NCBI GenBank assembly: GCA_039613835.1
Contig: CP154827.1
Span: 838,501-902,500 of the forward strand
Length of the DNA: 64,000 nucleotides
DNA from: Acetobacteraceae bacterium
GTDB taxonomy: Bacteria > Pseudomonadota > Alphaproteobacteria > Acetobacterales > Acetobacteraceae
Reading direction: 5' to 3'
Below are positions 1 through 9,611 of the stretch, one piece after another (position 1 is the stretch's first letter; the number at the start of each line of letters is the position of its first letter). Under the pieces are notes generated by a model, which was not told where the DNA came from, searched no databases, and saw nothing but the letters and a program-made list of their open reading frames with translations. A program made the position numbers and the translations under genes.

Positions 1-8
1 TGAAGGTG

Positions 9-983
9 ATGACGCCCCGCTTCTGGTATGTGCCGCACGCCACGTTTCGACAACGTCTGCTAACACCCTCTTCCCTCATCGTCAGTTTTGCCCACAGATT
101 GCGTCAAAGCCTGACGCGGCCGCTCACCGTTTCCGTGCCGGTTATTTGTTGCGGCAATCTCTCCGTCGGGGGGACAGGCAAAACAATCGTGGTGCGAGAC
201 CTGACACAGCGTCTGCAGGCCCAAGGCCACACGCCGCACATTTTATCACGCGGCTATAAAGCGCGACTGAAAGGCCCCTTGCGCATTGACTCAGAGATCA
301 TGACCCCACACGATGCGGGGGATGAGCCGATCATGCTGGCCCGCGACGCGCCCGTATGGATCGGTCGTGACCGGCGGCAAACCGCTCTGGCGGCCATCGG
401 GGCCGGGGCGGATTGCCTCATTATGGATGACGGGCTTCAAAATCCCGGGCTTGCCAAGACGCTGCGTATCGTCATCATTGATGGCGCGGTGGGGCTTGGC
501 AACCGACATGTCATCCCCGCCGGCCCCTTACGTGAAGACGGAGAAAGGGGATTGATGGACACAGATGCCGTCATTCTTATCGGTGAGAACAAAACATCTC
601 TTGCCGCGAAAATCCCGCCGGGCAAAATCATTCTCCGCGCCCAGCTCGTACCGGACACGGATCTTCGGCGTTTACAGGGGCAGCGCGTCATCGCCTTTGC
701 CGGTATCGGGCGACCCTCGAAATTTTTCAGCATGTTGACGGACTCGGGGATCACCGCATCGCGGGAAATTCCCTTCCCCGATCATCATGATTATACTGAT
801 CGCGATTGTCAGCGTCTGATCGACCTTTCCCAAACCGCAAAAATGCAGCTTGTCACCACCGCGAAAGATGCCGTCAAGCTGCCTGCCTGGTTTCGTGAGC
901 AAGTGCAGGTCATTCATGTTGCGCTTAAATGGGACCGGCCTGAGGCAGTTGAGCGTCTTCTCAAGCAGGCCTGGAAGCATTGA
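9..983 (+). CDS. lpxK: Tetraacyldisaccharide 4'-kinase LpxK
   Basis: Phosphorylates the 4' position of the lipid A disaccharide precursor at the inner face of the cytoplasmic membrane. The 324-residue protein has the LpxK P-loop GNLSVGGTGKT near residue 50, followed by HILSRGYK and the GDEPIMLA and DDGLQNP motifs typical of the family. The start MTPRFW at the ATG (9) fits the family; a GTG three bases upstream is possible. The TGA in bases 1-3 may end an upstream gene outside the window. The next lipid A gene begins one base after its stop, so the two are probably co-transcribed. Confidence 0.96.
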   Translation: MTPRFWYVPHATFRQRLLTPSSLIVSFAHRLRQSLTRPLTVSVPVICCGNLSVGGTGKTIVVRDLTQRLQAQGHTPHILSRGYKARLKGPLRIDSEIMTPHDAGDEPIMLARDAPVWIGRDRRQTALAAIGAGADCLIMDDGLQNPGLAKTLRIVIIDGAVGLGNRHVIPAGPLREDGERGLMDTDAVILIGENKTSLAAKIPPGKIILRAQLVPDTDLRRLQGQRVIAFAGIGRPSKFFSMLTDSGITASREIPFPDHHDYTDRDCQRLIDLSQTAKMQLVTTAKDAVKLPAWFREQVQVIHVALKWDRPEAVERLLKQAWKH

Positions 984-984
984 C

Positions 985-1914
985 GTGGCGAGCCGGTGGA
1001 AACGCGTCGGGCATCGTCTGGAATATGCGCTGGCACGCGCGCTGGTCTATGGGTTTTCCAGAATGGCGCCGCACAAAGCATCGCGCCTCGGCGCAGCTAT
1101 TGCGAGGATCATCGGGAAGTGGGCCCCCGTCTCACGAATTGCCGACATCAACCTGCGCCTGATGCTGCCTCATCTTTCAGCCGCTGAACGCGCCCGCGAG
1201 ATCATAAACAGTTGGGGACATATCGGCGCAACACTCGCGGAATTTCCTCATTTATCACACCTTGAAAGAAATAAAGCATCCGGCCCGGGCTGGACGATCG
1301 AGGGAGAGGGGCATCTCCTCGCCCTTCGTGATCACGATGTTCCGATCATTTTCTTTTCCGGCCATATTGGTAATTGGGAGATGCTGCCCCCCATTGTGGC
1401 CTCGTATGGCCTCGCTTTTGCACCTTTTTATCGTGAAGCCTCCAATCCTCTCATCAACAGATTGATTGCCTCCCTCCGGAAGAACGCCGTGGGACAAGCT
1501 GTGCCCATGTTCCCGAAAGGGGCGAGAGGGGCGCGCGCCGCGATGGCACACCTTAAAAACCGGGGACGACTCGGCGTGCTAGGTGATCAGAAAATGAATG
1601 ATGGCATCGTCGCGACGTTATTTGGTAAGGAAGCCATGACGGCCTCCGCAACGGCGAGCTTCGCACTCAAATATCAATGCATCATTGTGCCCGGCGTCAT
1701 GAGGCGAGTCGGCCCGGCGCGACTACATCTTCGCGTGGAGAAACCTTTTACACCGGTCGCGACCGGTGAACGGCAGAAGGACGTTGAGATGCTGACGCAG
1801 CAATTGAACGATCAGCTCGAGGCCTGGATTCGTGAAACGCCCGACCAATGGTTGCTTCTTCACCGTCGTTGGCCCCGCCATTTTTACGCGCATCCGGAAA
1901 AACCGCGTGCATGA
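985..1914 (+). CDS. lpxL: LpxL/HtrB-type lipid A acyltransferase
   Basis: Predicted to add a secondary acyl chain to Kdo-lipid A on the inner membrane. The 309-residue reading starts at a GTG one base after the lpxK stop; a longer in-frame ATG at 850 lies inside lpxK and is unlikely. The catalytic H-x4-E motif is seen in FFSGHIGNWEM around residue 125, followed by the family features FYREASNPLINR and GVLGDQKMNDG. The protein ends LLLHRRWP as LpxL proteins do. Substrate (lauroyl or other chain) cannot be read from sequence. Confidence 0.92.
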   Translation: MASRWKRVGHRLEYALARALVYGFSRMAPHKASRLGAAIARIIGKWAPVSRIADINLRLMLPHLSAAERAREIINSWGHIGATLAEFPHLSHLERNKASGPGWTIEGEGHLLALRDHDVPIIFFSGHIGNWEMLPPIVASYGLAFAPFYREASNPLINRLIASLRKNAVGQAVPMFPKGARGARAAMAHLKNRGRLGVLGDQKMNDGIVATLFGKEAMTASATASFALKYQCIIVPGVMRRVGPARLHLRVEKPFTPVATGERQKDVEMLTQQLNDQLEAWIRETPDQWLLLHRRWPRHFYAHPEKPRA

Positions 1915-2077
1915 GCGGGTTTTTGCATGACTGCCGTGCATAAATGAACATTGTAATTTCGCAACATCATGAAAGTGTGATGACGCAAAATCGCCTGTTA
2001 ACCGGTTTTTCGGTTGTTAAACCGCGCTTTAGAGGCTTAGCTGAAAGCATTCTCGGTCAAAAAAGGAATGCTGAACA

Positions 2078-2613
2078 ATGCCGCGTCCTGCCTCCAGCCT
2101 TAATAAAAACGACCCCCCGAGAATAACGTCATCTCGCTCCATGCCCGCGTGACCGACCGACATCTTACCTATCTCGCAAGATGGTTGAAAGCCGGGCAGT
2201 GCATGAGGCTCTGCGACGCGGATATCGTCTCGGTCGACAGCGCTTCCGGAAAGGGTGTGCAGAGACAGGTTGTCGTCTGGGTACGCGAGAGCGCCGACCC
2301 CGCTTATCTCATTGGTCCCACAGGGCTGAAATGAGTGGTGTCCGATGCCATTCGCGACCATATCATTGGCGAATATCGAAGTTTTGAGCACGCTTTGGCA
2401 GCGATCAGGCCCGTTATCGCGCTACAAGAAAAACCTGTTAGCAGCGCCGAGTCGTTTCTCCTGCAGGGCCGAAACCACACGCGCCCCATTGATCGGGCAC
2501 GCATCCCGCAATCCGGGATGATGGCCCCTCTTAGCTGGAGGTCGAAGCGTCCGGCTTCGATGGCGTTGCCGGTGATTCGTCAAAACGTCGAGGCGCGGGG
2601 AATGCCATTTTGA
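2078..2613 (+). pseudogene. Broken small conserved gene of unknown function
   Basis: A coding-like reading starts at ATG 2078 (MPRPASSLNKNDPP), then must shift frame in or near the C6 run at 2113-2118 to continue as HARVTDRHLTYLARWL, and then meets an in-frame TGA at 2332-2334 between GPTGLK and VVSDAIRDH. Reading that TGA as a mutated TGG gives one continuous polypeptide of about 115 residues ending near AAIRPVIA (about 2421). I do not recognise the family. The two lesions suggest a pseudogene. The nominal reading frame runs on into the 3' end of the next, oppositely oriented gene. Confidence 0.45.
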
Positions 2614-3907
2614 AACCCCCTATCGGCAAAATCTCAAACACGGCTAGGCCGCGACGGACCATACCATTCGGCTGAAGGGCAAAAATGCCGTCCACCCCGG
2701 CAAAGCCTGTTGCACGCGTCAATGAAGCCGCGCCCATCACGTCCCCCTCCCGCATCATCGCGCCGGCAAGGGCTGCGCTGTCATAAGCGACGTCGGCGAG
2801 AATTGAGGGTTCGATACCATAACGCGCCCGATATTTCGTAACGAAGCCGCGCCGGAAACTCGGGTCAGGCGCCGCGAACCAAGCCCCACCCAATTTCCCC
2901 AGCTTGGCAGAAAAACCCCGCCATAAAGCAGGCCCCATCACGCGCATTTTCTTCAGATCCGCGTTACTGGCGTCGAGGACGTTAATATCCTTCTGAAGGG
3001 TCAACCCCGTATCGCCCAGGAGGAGGGCGTCAAATCCCTCCCCATTCGGCGCATTCCCGGAGGCATCTACCAGCTTCCCTGCTTCGTCCGCGGCGTTCAC
3101 GCCTGTCGGGTCGATGGCGTCGGGCTCTGAATCGGTTGAGTTTGCGGCCACCTCCGTCGCTTTCGGCGCGTCGGTCTTATGGGGCGCCATTTTCAGCAGA
3201 TCACCTAACTTCGTCTTGATATCCGCCTCTGTGCCATCATGGAAAGTGAGGGTCGGGGCTGCGAGGCCACCCGCGGCACAAGCCCGTGTCAGCGCATCAC
3301 CGAGCGCATGTCCAAGAGCCGAATCAGAGAGAAATGCCGCGAATTTTGAGCGTTTCTCGCGTTTCTGCGCCGCGTCCACCAGTTGCGCCACCTGTTGCGC
3401 CGGGGTTACGCCCATCACCCACATGGTCGGACGAGAGACATTGTCATTGCTTGTAAAGGCCAGGGTCGGCGTCATTGCCCCCTCGCTTAGCGACTCCACG
3501 CGCTCAGCATGCGAAGCGCGTAGGGGGCCGAGTTGAAGCTTCTGTCCCCGATCAAGCGCCGCGCGCGCGATATCATCAGATTCGGAAAGGACTGACTCAT
3601 CCTCAATCGCCAAGCCCCGGCTTGTCGCGCCAGGGAGAGCCAGCCGGGCCGCATTGGCCATCTGGGTGCCGATACGCTGGTCCCGCCCACTTAAAGGCGC
3701 AAACATGATAATGTCCGCTGGTGGCTTCTTTTGCGCCATAAAGCCCGCGCCGCCCTGCATATAAGGCCCTTTACCCGCACCTCCACCGCAGGCGGTGAGA
3801 ATGAGGGCGAGGCTCGTCAGGCTTGTAGCGCTCTTGCATAAGCGCAGCAAAACACGCGAAGAGAGACTGATCGCAGGTTGAGCGTGATCTGGAGTTTGCA
3901 TTGTCAT
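2531..3907 (-). CDS. LpoA/YraM-like penicillin-binding protein activator lipoprotein
   Basis: A 458-residue lipoprotein with an N-terminal membrane segment and lipobox LILTAC. The body resembles periplasmic-binding-protein folds (IIMFAPLSGRDQRIGTQM, later ILADVAYDSAALAGAMMR), as in LpoA-type activators of class A penicillin-binding proteins or branched-chain amino acid receptor relatives. Divergent placement next to rsmI matches the yraM-yraL arrangement known in other proteobacteria, which supports this assignment. Starts at 3907 or 3901 are possible; both overlap the proposed start of rsmI. There is a low-complexity acidic insert in the middle. Confidence 0.82.
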   Translation of the reverse strand: MTMQTPDHAQPAISLSSRVLLRLCKSATSLTSLALILTACGGGAGKGPYMQGGAGFMAQKKPPADIIMFAPLSGRDQRIGTQMANAARLALPGATSRGLAIEDESVLSESDDIARAALDRGQKLQLGPLRASHAERVESLSEGAMTPTLAFTSNDNVSRPTMWVMGVTPAQQVAQLVDAAQKREKRSKFAAFLSDSALGHALGDALTRACAAGGLAAPTLTFHDGTEADIKTKLGDLLKMAPHKTDAPKATEVAANSTDSEPDAIDPTGVNAADEAGKLVDASGNAPNGEGFDALLLGDTGLTLQKDINVLDASNADLKKMRVMGPALWRGFSAKLGKLGGAWFAAPDPSFRRGFVTKYRARYGIEPSILADVAYDSAALAGAMMREGDVMGAASLTRATGFAGVDGIFALQPNGMVRRGLAVFEILPIGGFKMAFPAPRRFDESPATPSKPDASTSS

Positions 3908-4851
3908 TGTCTTCAAAAAAATCCCCCGGTATATCGCGCAGCGTTGTGACGCCTTCCGATAGCGGCACTGTATCAACAAGCGCGCAACATCCCAATGGGT
4001 GTTTATCGCTTGTTGCGACGCCAATCGGCAACCTTGCCGACATGACGCATCGCGCCGTGGAAACATTAAGGACAGCGGAGCTGATCCTGTGTGAAGACAC
4101 GCGCGTCACCGCAAAACTCCTCAGAGCGCACGGCGTTGCACAGAAGACGCAAAGTTTTAACGATTTCAACGAATCGCGTCGTATCCCGTCATTGATTGAG
4201 AAGCTCAAAAGCGGCGCGCATATCGCGCTGGTTTCCGATGCGGGCACGCCGCTTCTTTCCGATCCGGGCTTTCGATTGACACGGCACGCCATCGCGGAAA
4301 ATATCCGGATCGAGGCCATACCTGGTCCGCACGCTGCCAGTATGGCACTGACTCTCTCCGGCTTTCCGCCCCTGCCTTACAGCGTATATGGCTTTCTTCC
4401 GCCGAAAGACGGCCCGCGCCGCCGTGCCCTGGCGCAGATCGACGCGCTGGAGCGGCAGGGTTATCAGGCGACGTTAATCTGGTACGAAGCCCCGCATCGC
4501 CTTTGCGACACTTTGACGTGTATACGGGACGTCTTCGGAAGAGAGAGATGGGGGGCTGTCTCTCGTGAAATGACGAAGAAATTTGAGGAAACGCGACGCG
4601 GTGCCTTATCAGCGCTGATCGAACATTTCGAAGCCCATCCACCTCGCGGCGAGATTACCATCGTGCTGGCACCTGCGGAAAAATCCGCACCCGCGCCGGA
4701 ACAGCTCGAAACGCTTCTAAAATCTGCCTTGGAGACGCAATCCGTCAAAGATGCCGCCGCGGCAATTGCCGCGCAATTGAACCTTCCTAAACGTGATGTC
4801 TACCGTCTCGCCCTGATACTGGGAAAAACGGCCGATCAATCCGACGATTGA
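3901..4851 (+). CDS. rsmI: 16S rRNA (cytidine-1402-2'-O)-methyltransferase RsmI
   Basis: Methylates the ribose of C1402 in the ribosomal decoding centre using S-adenosylmethionine. The tetrapyrrole-methylase fold is recognisable from LVATPIGNLADMTHRAVETL, the ACEDTR-like CEDTRVT, SDAGTPLLSDPG and EAIPGPHA motifs. The open frame begins with TTG 3901 (316 residues); later in-frame TTG/GTG codons up to 3946 are as likely, because the catalytic domain only begins near residue 36. Its 3' end overlaps the end of the convergent LolA-like gene by 16 bases. The yraN gene that often follows rsmI is not here. Confidence 0.93.
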   Translation: MSLSSKKSPGISRSVVTPSDSGTVSTSAQHPNGCLSLVATPIGNLADMTHRAVETLRTAELILCEDTRVTAKLLRAHGVAQKTQSFNDFNESRRIPSLIEKLKSGAHIALVSDAGTPLLSDPGFRLTRHAIAENIRIEAIPGPHAASMALTLSGFPPLPYSVYGFLPPKDGPRRRALAQIDALERQGYQATLIWYEAPHRLCDTLTCIRDVFGRERWGAVSREMTKKFEETRRGALSALIEHFEAHPPRGEITIVLAPAEKSAPAPEQLETLLKSALETQSVKDAAAAIAAQLNLPKRDVYRLALILGKTADQSDD

Positions 4852-5453
4852 GGAAGATTGAATAATTTTGCGGGCATCGGGACATTGAACTGCGTGTCAG
4901 AAAGTGTAACCTGCGTCGATTGACCCCGCGCATCAACGACCCGCCATCCGCGTAGAACGAGCGGCGATTTCTGGACGTCCAAAGTCAGGCTTCCTTCTGC
5001 TGCCTTCCCCTTTTGAACAATCGTCAGGTGGATATTGCGCCCGTCCTCCTGAAATCCGGTAACGGAAACCGAACCTGAGAAAGCAACCTTGCTTTGCAGA
5101 AGAAGGTTGAGTGGCGTGCTTTCGAGAGGTAGGGAGGTCACTTGCTCCAGCTCCTTATCCTGATAGACGATCTTGCCATGGTTGGCGACGATGAGGAGCG
5201 TCTCCGGGCGCTCAAACGCAAAGCGCATTTTACCGGGACGGTCGAGCCACACTGTGCCCTGAGAGACGGTGCCATCCGGGGCCAATTGTTCAAAATGTGA
5301 CCAGGATGATTGTATAGATTGAACGGTCTCCACGATGCGCGCCACCCAACCTTTCTGCGTCGGCAAAAGCGATATTCCCGCGTCAGCCCAGGCATTCGGA
5401 ATTATGAGACCGCTCACTAAAGCGGTCAATGCGAAGAATTTTGCTTTCACCAT
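4836..5453 (-). CDS. lolA: LolA-family outer-membrane lipoprotein carrier protein
   Basis: A 205-residue exported protein with a signal peptide (KFFALTALVSGLIIPNAWA) starting at ATG 5453. Family signs are the RIVETVQSIQS start of the mature chain, the strand GTVWLDRPGKMRFAFE, then DGKIVYQDKELEQVTSLPL-like and TPLNLLLQ segments. LolA chaperones lipoproteins across the periplasm; LolA-like proteins without lipoprotein function also exist, so the exact client is inferred. It lies directly downstream of gshA with 37 bases between, probably in one transcript. Confidence 0.85.
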   Translation of the reverse strand: MVKAKFFALTALVSGLIIPNAWADAGISLLPTQKGWVARIVETVQSIQSSWSHFEQLAPDGTVSQGTVWLDRPGKMRFAFERPETLLIVANHGKIVYQDKELEQVTSLPLESTPLNLLLQSKVAFSGSVSVTGFQEDGRNIHLTIVQKGKAAEGSLTLDVQKSPLVLRGWRVVDARGQSTQVTLSDTQFNVPMPAKLFNLPQSSD

Positions 5454-5490
5454 CGTCACTCTCTCCCTCACGCCGCGCAACGCTGCCCCC

Positions 5491-6873
5491 TCAGACACGC
5501 GCCTCGTTAAAAATCCGCCGCACATCGCCCGCCCATAGGCCGTGATAGCGCGCCAGCCATTTCTCAGCCTGGGTTGGGCCGCCATCAGCGATCTCCATCA
5601 AAGGCTGAAGATACATCTCTTCCCCGAATTGACGGGCCTTCAACCCGGCTTCAGCCATGGAGAGCACGTTGCGGGCAAGGTTGCGCAAGCCGCCGGGAAA
5701 AGCCGCATTCATCGCGCTTTTCGGCACAGCTGCCCGAAGCTCCGCATAAGTGCTCCAATCATGCTGGCGGACCAGTTTCTCCGCCTCCCGTAAAATATCG
5801 GGACTATAAAGCAGCCCGGCCCATAAAGCGGATTGGGCCAGCATCATTTCCGGCGTGCCAGCATCGGCGCCGCGCATCTCCAGAAACTGCTTCAGGCGCA
5901 CGTCCGGAAACGCTGTGGTGATATGATCCTCAAAATCCCCGATAGATGGCGCATAAGCTGCAAGGCGCGAGTCAGGGCGCCCTGCCAACCATTCCCGGAA
6001 GGAAGCGCCGGCAACGTCGATAATATTCCCGTCACGCATGATGAAATACATCGGGATATCTAATATCCAATCGACATATTTCTCGAAGCCGAACTGATCA
6101 TCAAAAAATACCATGGGCATGCCACTGCGCACATTATCCGTGTCTGTCCAGACGAGGGCGCGATTACTGAGATAATCATTGGGCCGCCCTTCCACGAAGG
6201 GTGAATTGGCGAAAAGCGCGGTCGCGAGAGACTGCAAGGCCAGCGAGACCCGCATCTTACGCGCCATGTCTTCTTCAGAGCCGAAATCAAGATTAACCTG
6301 GACGGTACAGGTGCGCGTCATCATGTCGAGGCCGCGTGTGCCGACCTTCGGCATATATTGCCGCATGATGGCGTAACGGCTTTTCGGCATAAACATCATT
6401 TCATCCCGTTTTAAAAAGGGATGGAATCCGAGAGGCGCAAAACCGAGACCCAGCGCCTCGGCGGGGCCGCGAATCAGATCGAAATGATGTTGCATCTCGG
6501 CCCTGGTGTCATGCAGCGTTTCCAGCGGCGCACCGGAAAGTTCAAACTGCCCGGCAGGTTCAATCGAGAGGGAGGCTCCGTGGGAGGCGCCCTGACCTTT
6601 CATGCCGATCACGGCGCCACGATCCTCAATCGGTGTCCATTCCGCGCCATCCGCATTGATGGCTGAAAAAAGCGCCTCAATGCCTTTCGGGCGATAAGCT
6701 GGCTGCGCGTAGGGCGCACGGCCATCCTGCGCATCAGGAAGGACGAAACCGAATTTTTCATGTTCCGTGCCGATGCGCCAGGATGATTGCGGCTTTATAC
6801 CGCGCGCCAGAACCTCATAAAGTTGCTTGGAGGACGTAATGGGCGTTGCGTCATGATCACCAGGGTTCGACAT
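5491..6873 (-). CDS. gshA: Glutamate-cysteine ligase (plant-type GCS2 family)
   Basis: Catalyses the first, ATP-dependent step of glutathione synthesis, joining glutamate and cysteine. The 460-residue length and motifs RIGTEHEKFGF, GASLSIEPAGQFELSG, KVGTRGLDMMTRTCT-VQVNLDF and FANSPFVEGRPND are characteristic of the alphaproteobacterial/plant-type enzyme. It is intact, in contrast to the rsmE remnant just upstream, with which it would originally have formed an operon. A LolA-like gene follows closely. Confidence 0.96.
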   Translation of the reverse strand: MSNPGDHDATPITSSKQLYEVLARGIKPQSSWRIGTEHEKFGFVLPDAQDGRAPYAQPAYRPKGIEALFSAINADGAEWTPIEDRGAVIGMKGQGASHGASLSIEPAGQFELSGAPLETLHDTRAEMQHHFDLIRGPAEALGLGFAPLGFHPFLKRDEMMFMPKSRYAIMRQYMPKVGTRGLDMMTRTCTVQVNLDFGSEEDMARKMRVSLALQSLATALFANSPFVEGRPNDYLSNRALVWTDTDNVRSGMPMVFFDDQFGFEKYVDWILDIPMYFIMRDGNIIDVAGASFREWLAGRPDSRLAAYAPSIGDFEDHITTAFPDVRLKQFLEMRGADAGTPEMMLAQSALWAGLLYSPDILREAEKLVRQHDWSTYAELRAAVPKSAMNAAFPGGLRNLARNVLSMAEAGLKARQFGEEMYLQPLMEIADGGPTQAEKWLARYHGLWAGDVRRIFNEARV

Positions 6874-6937
6874 CGTTAACAGTAAAACTCCGCAAGGTCG
6901 GTTATGGAATGTTCAGTTGTCATATAAAAGGAAGCCC

Positions 6938-7263
6938 TCAGGCATTTTGCGCCACAATGGACAATGCGGAAAGACCCGCTATTGCCGCCGTATCTGCGCG
7001 TAACACCGTCTTACCCAGCGAAATGGCGCAAACATCATTAAGTTTTTTCAATTCTGACACCTCTCTTTCGGAAAATCCACCCTCCGGGCCGACGAGAAAG
7101 ACGTAGAAGGCGGGATCCGGGTTGGGAAGGGCGCGTTACTGCGTTCCAACCCGGCGAAAACCTGCGTGCCCGCCGGTCGGGATTACAGGAAAGATGCAAG
7201 CGGCGTGATGGGCGCGATCTCGGGGATGTCGAGGCGTTCACATTGTATAGAGGCAGGGATGAT
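6938..7263 (-). pseudogene. rsmE: Remnant of 16S rRNA methyltransferase gene rsmE
   Basis: On the minus strand the fragment reads EIAPITPLASFL, then after a stop and frame change [19 protein letters not shown] and [19 protein letters not shown], ending in a TGA at 6938. These are the hallmark C-terminal SPOUT motifs of RsmE, which methylates U1498 of 16S rRNA. Only the C-terminal half exists: the region that would encode the first 120-130 residues is replaced by the divergent ubiA gene beginning at 7268. At least one frameshift or stop near 7160-7180 also interrupts the remnant, so no functional enzyme can be made from it. Confidence 0.85.
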
Positions 7264-7267
7264 ATAG

Positions 7268-8197
7268 GTGGAGCAAAAGGTGAATTCAGCCCCTCAATTT
7301 CATACAGACGTCATGACCCATGGTTGGGTGCGATATTTTCCGCGTCCTGTCCGTCCATATCTTCTTCTGGCGCGGCTGGATCGCCCGGTGGGCACGTGGC
7401 TGCTTTTTCTGCCCGGCTTCTGGGGCATCCTTCTGGCGCGCCCTGTCATGGATGGGAGCAGTCTCCGCCTGATCCTGCTTTTCGCACTTGGCGCGCTGGT
7501 CATGCGTTCGGCAGGGTGTGTTGTAAATGATTTGTGGGATCGGGATATTGATGCCCAGGTCGCGCGCACAGCGGTGAGGCCTCTCGCCAGCGGGCAGATC
7601 CGGGTGAGGCACGCGCTTCTATCTCTGGCTGTGCTGCTGGCTCTAGGTTGCGCTGTGCTGGCGCAATTGCCCGTGCTCTGCTGGTATCTTGCGCCGATCG
7701 CGCTTTTGCTCGTGGCTTTTTACCCTGCAGCAAAGCGCGTGACGTGGTGGCCCCAATTGGTCATGGGATTTACATTCGGGTTCGGGGCTCCGATGGGATA
7801 TGCCGCTGCGGCCGAGCGGCTCGATATGACTACTTTATGCCTTTATGCCGGTACGATTTTCTGGCAGCTCGGCTTTGATACGATTTACGGCTTTCAGGAT
7901 ATTGAGGATGATGCCCGTATCGGCGTCAAATCGACCTCACTTTTATGGCGGGGAAAAGCAAAGTTTTTCGTCACGGTCTGTTATGTTCTGGCAACAATTC
8001 TCTTTGCGTTGAGCGTCCTACAGGCGAAAATTGGGGGGCTCTTCTGGCCCTGCGGCGCAGTTTCGACGGTGATCCTGATATTCCAAGTTTACACCTTGCG
8101 CCCTGATGACCCACCTCATTGCCTTAAATTATTTAAAAGCAACGTCTTATATGGTTTGGCTCTAGCCGCTTCCCTCGTGATCGGTCGCATCGTCTAA
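7268..8197 (+). CDS. ubiA: 4-hydroxybenzoate polyprenyltransferase UbiA
   Basis: Integral membrane enzyme that prenylates 4-hydroxybenzoate in ubiquinone synthesis, which supplies the quinone used by the cyo oxidase encoded later in the window. The 309-residue protein has the first Asp-rich motif NDLWDRDIDAQVARTAVRPL, the second DIEDDARIGVKST and about eight hydrophobic segments. GTG 7268 is the first start; ATG 7313 (MTHGWVRYFP) is an alternative. The start lies only a few bases from the rsmE remnant. Confidence 0.95.
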   Translation: MEQKVNSAPQFHTDVMTHGWVRYFPRPVRPYLLLARLDRPVGTWLLFLPGFWGILLARPVMDGSSLRLILLFALGALVMRSAGCVVNDLWDRDIDAQVARTAVRPLASGQIRVRHALLSLAVLLALGCAVLAQLPVLCWYLAPIALLLVAFYPAAKRVTWWPQLVMGFTFGFGAPMGYAAAAERLDMTTLCLYAGTIFWQLGFDTIYGFQDIEDDARIGVKSTSLLWRGKAKFFVTVCYVLATILFALSVLQAKIGGLFWPCGAVSTVILIFQVYTLRPDDPPHCLKLFKSNVLYGLALAASLVIGRIV

Positions 8198-8225
8198 CGA
8201 CCCGCACGGGGGCGGGGGCGCGGCC

Positions 8226-9611
8226 TCAGGCGCTTCGCGTGCGCTCTCCCAATGAGATGAGATATTCCCGGCCAAGACTCATGATTGACCCCGCAAAGGC
8301 GATGATGGAAGCCGCCAGCAAACATACGATCGTTTCATGACCACTCAGGCGGAAGATCGCCGCAACGCACAACGCCCCCATTGTCTGCCCTCCCAATCTT
8401 TCGACGGATACAAGCCCGTAGGAGCCGCCCTCCCGCCCTTGCGGCGTGACGACCATAAGGACTCGGTTATTCGGTGGATGAAACAGCCCGAACCCACATC
8501 CGCCGATCGCAACGCGCCAGGCGATGGAGAAATTCGAGACTGATACCGGCAGGAGCCACATCAGGAGGAATGCTGCCCCCATCAGGAAGAGGCCGAAGGC
8601 ACATATTTGTGCGGCGGGTAAACGGTCCGTCCATTTACCAATTACGAAGGACATCATGCTGATGGAAAGCGCCCAGGGCGTGATCAACAACCCCACCTCT
8701 GATGGTGAACGATTAAACACGGCCTCCAACGTGAATGGCAGCGCGACGACGAAAAGATTGGAGGAGATATAGACCAGATTGCCGCAGGTAAAAGCGACAA
8801 ATATCCTCGGTATGGGCAGGATATCCGTCGGCACGATCCGAAATTGCGAGAACTTCTCCCGCCAGACCAGCAAGACCCCACACACTAATCCGAGCGCTGT
8901 GAGGCCCATTGCGGAAATCCCGCCACCATGGACGAGCGCATCCAGCTCGATGACCGTCAATGTCAAGGCCAGCACGCTGAGCGCGATCGCCTTGAGGTCG
9001 AGCTTCTGCTCCGAAAGCGGTATCTTAGGGAGGGACGTCAGCGCGAGGGTCAGCGCGATCAGGTCAAGGGGTAAATTGATCAGATAGATCCATTGCCAGG
9101 ATGCAAGCGCCAGAACAGCCGACCCGATTGACGGGCCGCAAGCCACGCCAAGCCCAAGTGCGAAGCTGTTAAGGGCAATCCCCCTCCCGATTGTGTGCTG
9201 AGGATAAATAAAGCGTATGAGCGCGAGATTGACCCCCATGATGCACGCGCTACCCGCTCCCTGCAGAGCACGCGCCAGCGTCAATGTCAGGAGAGAGCCG
9301 GAAAGCGCGACCAGGGTGGACGCCACCAGCAACAGCGTGATCCCGATACAGCATATACGTGCATACCCGACCCGTGACCCTAAAGCTGAAACAGAAAATA
9401 ATAGGGCCAGGCCCACAAGCTGATAGACGTTGATTGCCCAGATCAACTGGGAAGAGGTAACGTGAAGCTCTCTGGCGATCGTCGGGAGGGCCACATTTGT
9501 GATCGCGTAATCCAGAACCGATATGAAGACTGCGAGGACGACGGCGAACATCGCGCGGTAACGGACGCCTTGCGGCAGGCCGTAACACGCCGCCGCGCCC
9601 TCAACCGACAT
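8226..9611 (-). CDS. MFS exporter, DHA2 (EmrB/QacA-like) family
   Basis: A 461-residue multi-spanning membrane protein with many hydrophobic helices. The first helix carries FISVLDYAITNVALPTIARE, the classic D1 region of DHA2 drug/H+ antiporters, followed by a motif A-like loop GSRVGYARICCIG and motif C-like LGLGVACGPSIGSAVL. It probably exports small toxic compounds by proton antiport; the substrate is not predictable. Its start overlaps the stop of the broken dienelactone hydrolase gene by 11 bases, so the two were an operon. Confidence 0.88.
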   Translation of the reverse strand: MSVEGAAACYGLPQGVRYRAMFAVVLAVFISVLDYAITNVALPTIARELHVTSSQLIWAINVYQLVGLALLFSVSALGSRVGYARICCIGITLLLVASTLVALSGSLLTLTLARALQGAGSACIMGVNLALIRFIYPQHTIGRGIALNSFALGLGVACGPSIGSAVLALASWQWIYLINLPLDLIALTLALTSLPKIPLSEQKLDLKAIALSVLALTLTVIELDALVHGGGISAMGLTALGLVCGVLLVWREKFSQFRIVPTDILPIPRIFVAFTCGNLVYISSNLFVVALPFTLEAVFNRSPSEVGLLITPWALSISMMSFVIGKWTDRLPAAQICAFGLFLMGAAFLLMWLLPVSVSNFSIAWRVAIGGCGFGLFHPPNNRVLMVVTPQGREGGSYGLVSVERLGGQTMGALCVAAIFRLSGHETIVCLLAASIIAFAGSIMSLGREYLISLGERTRSA

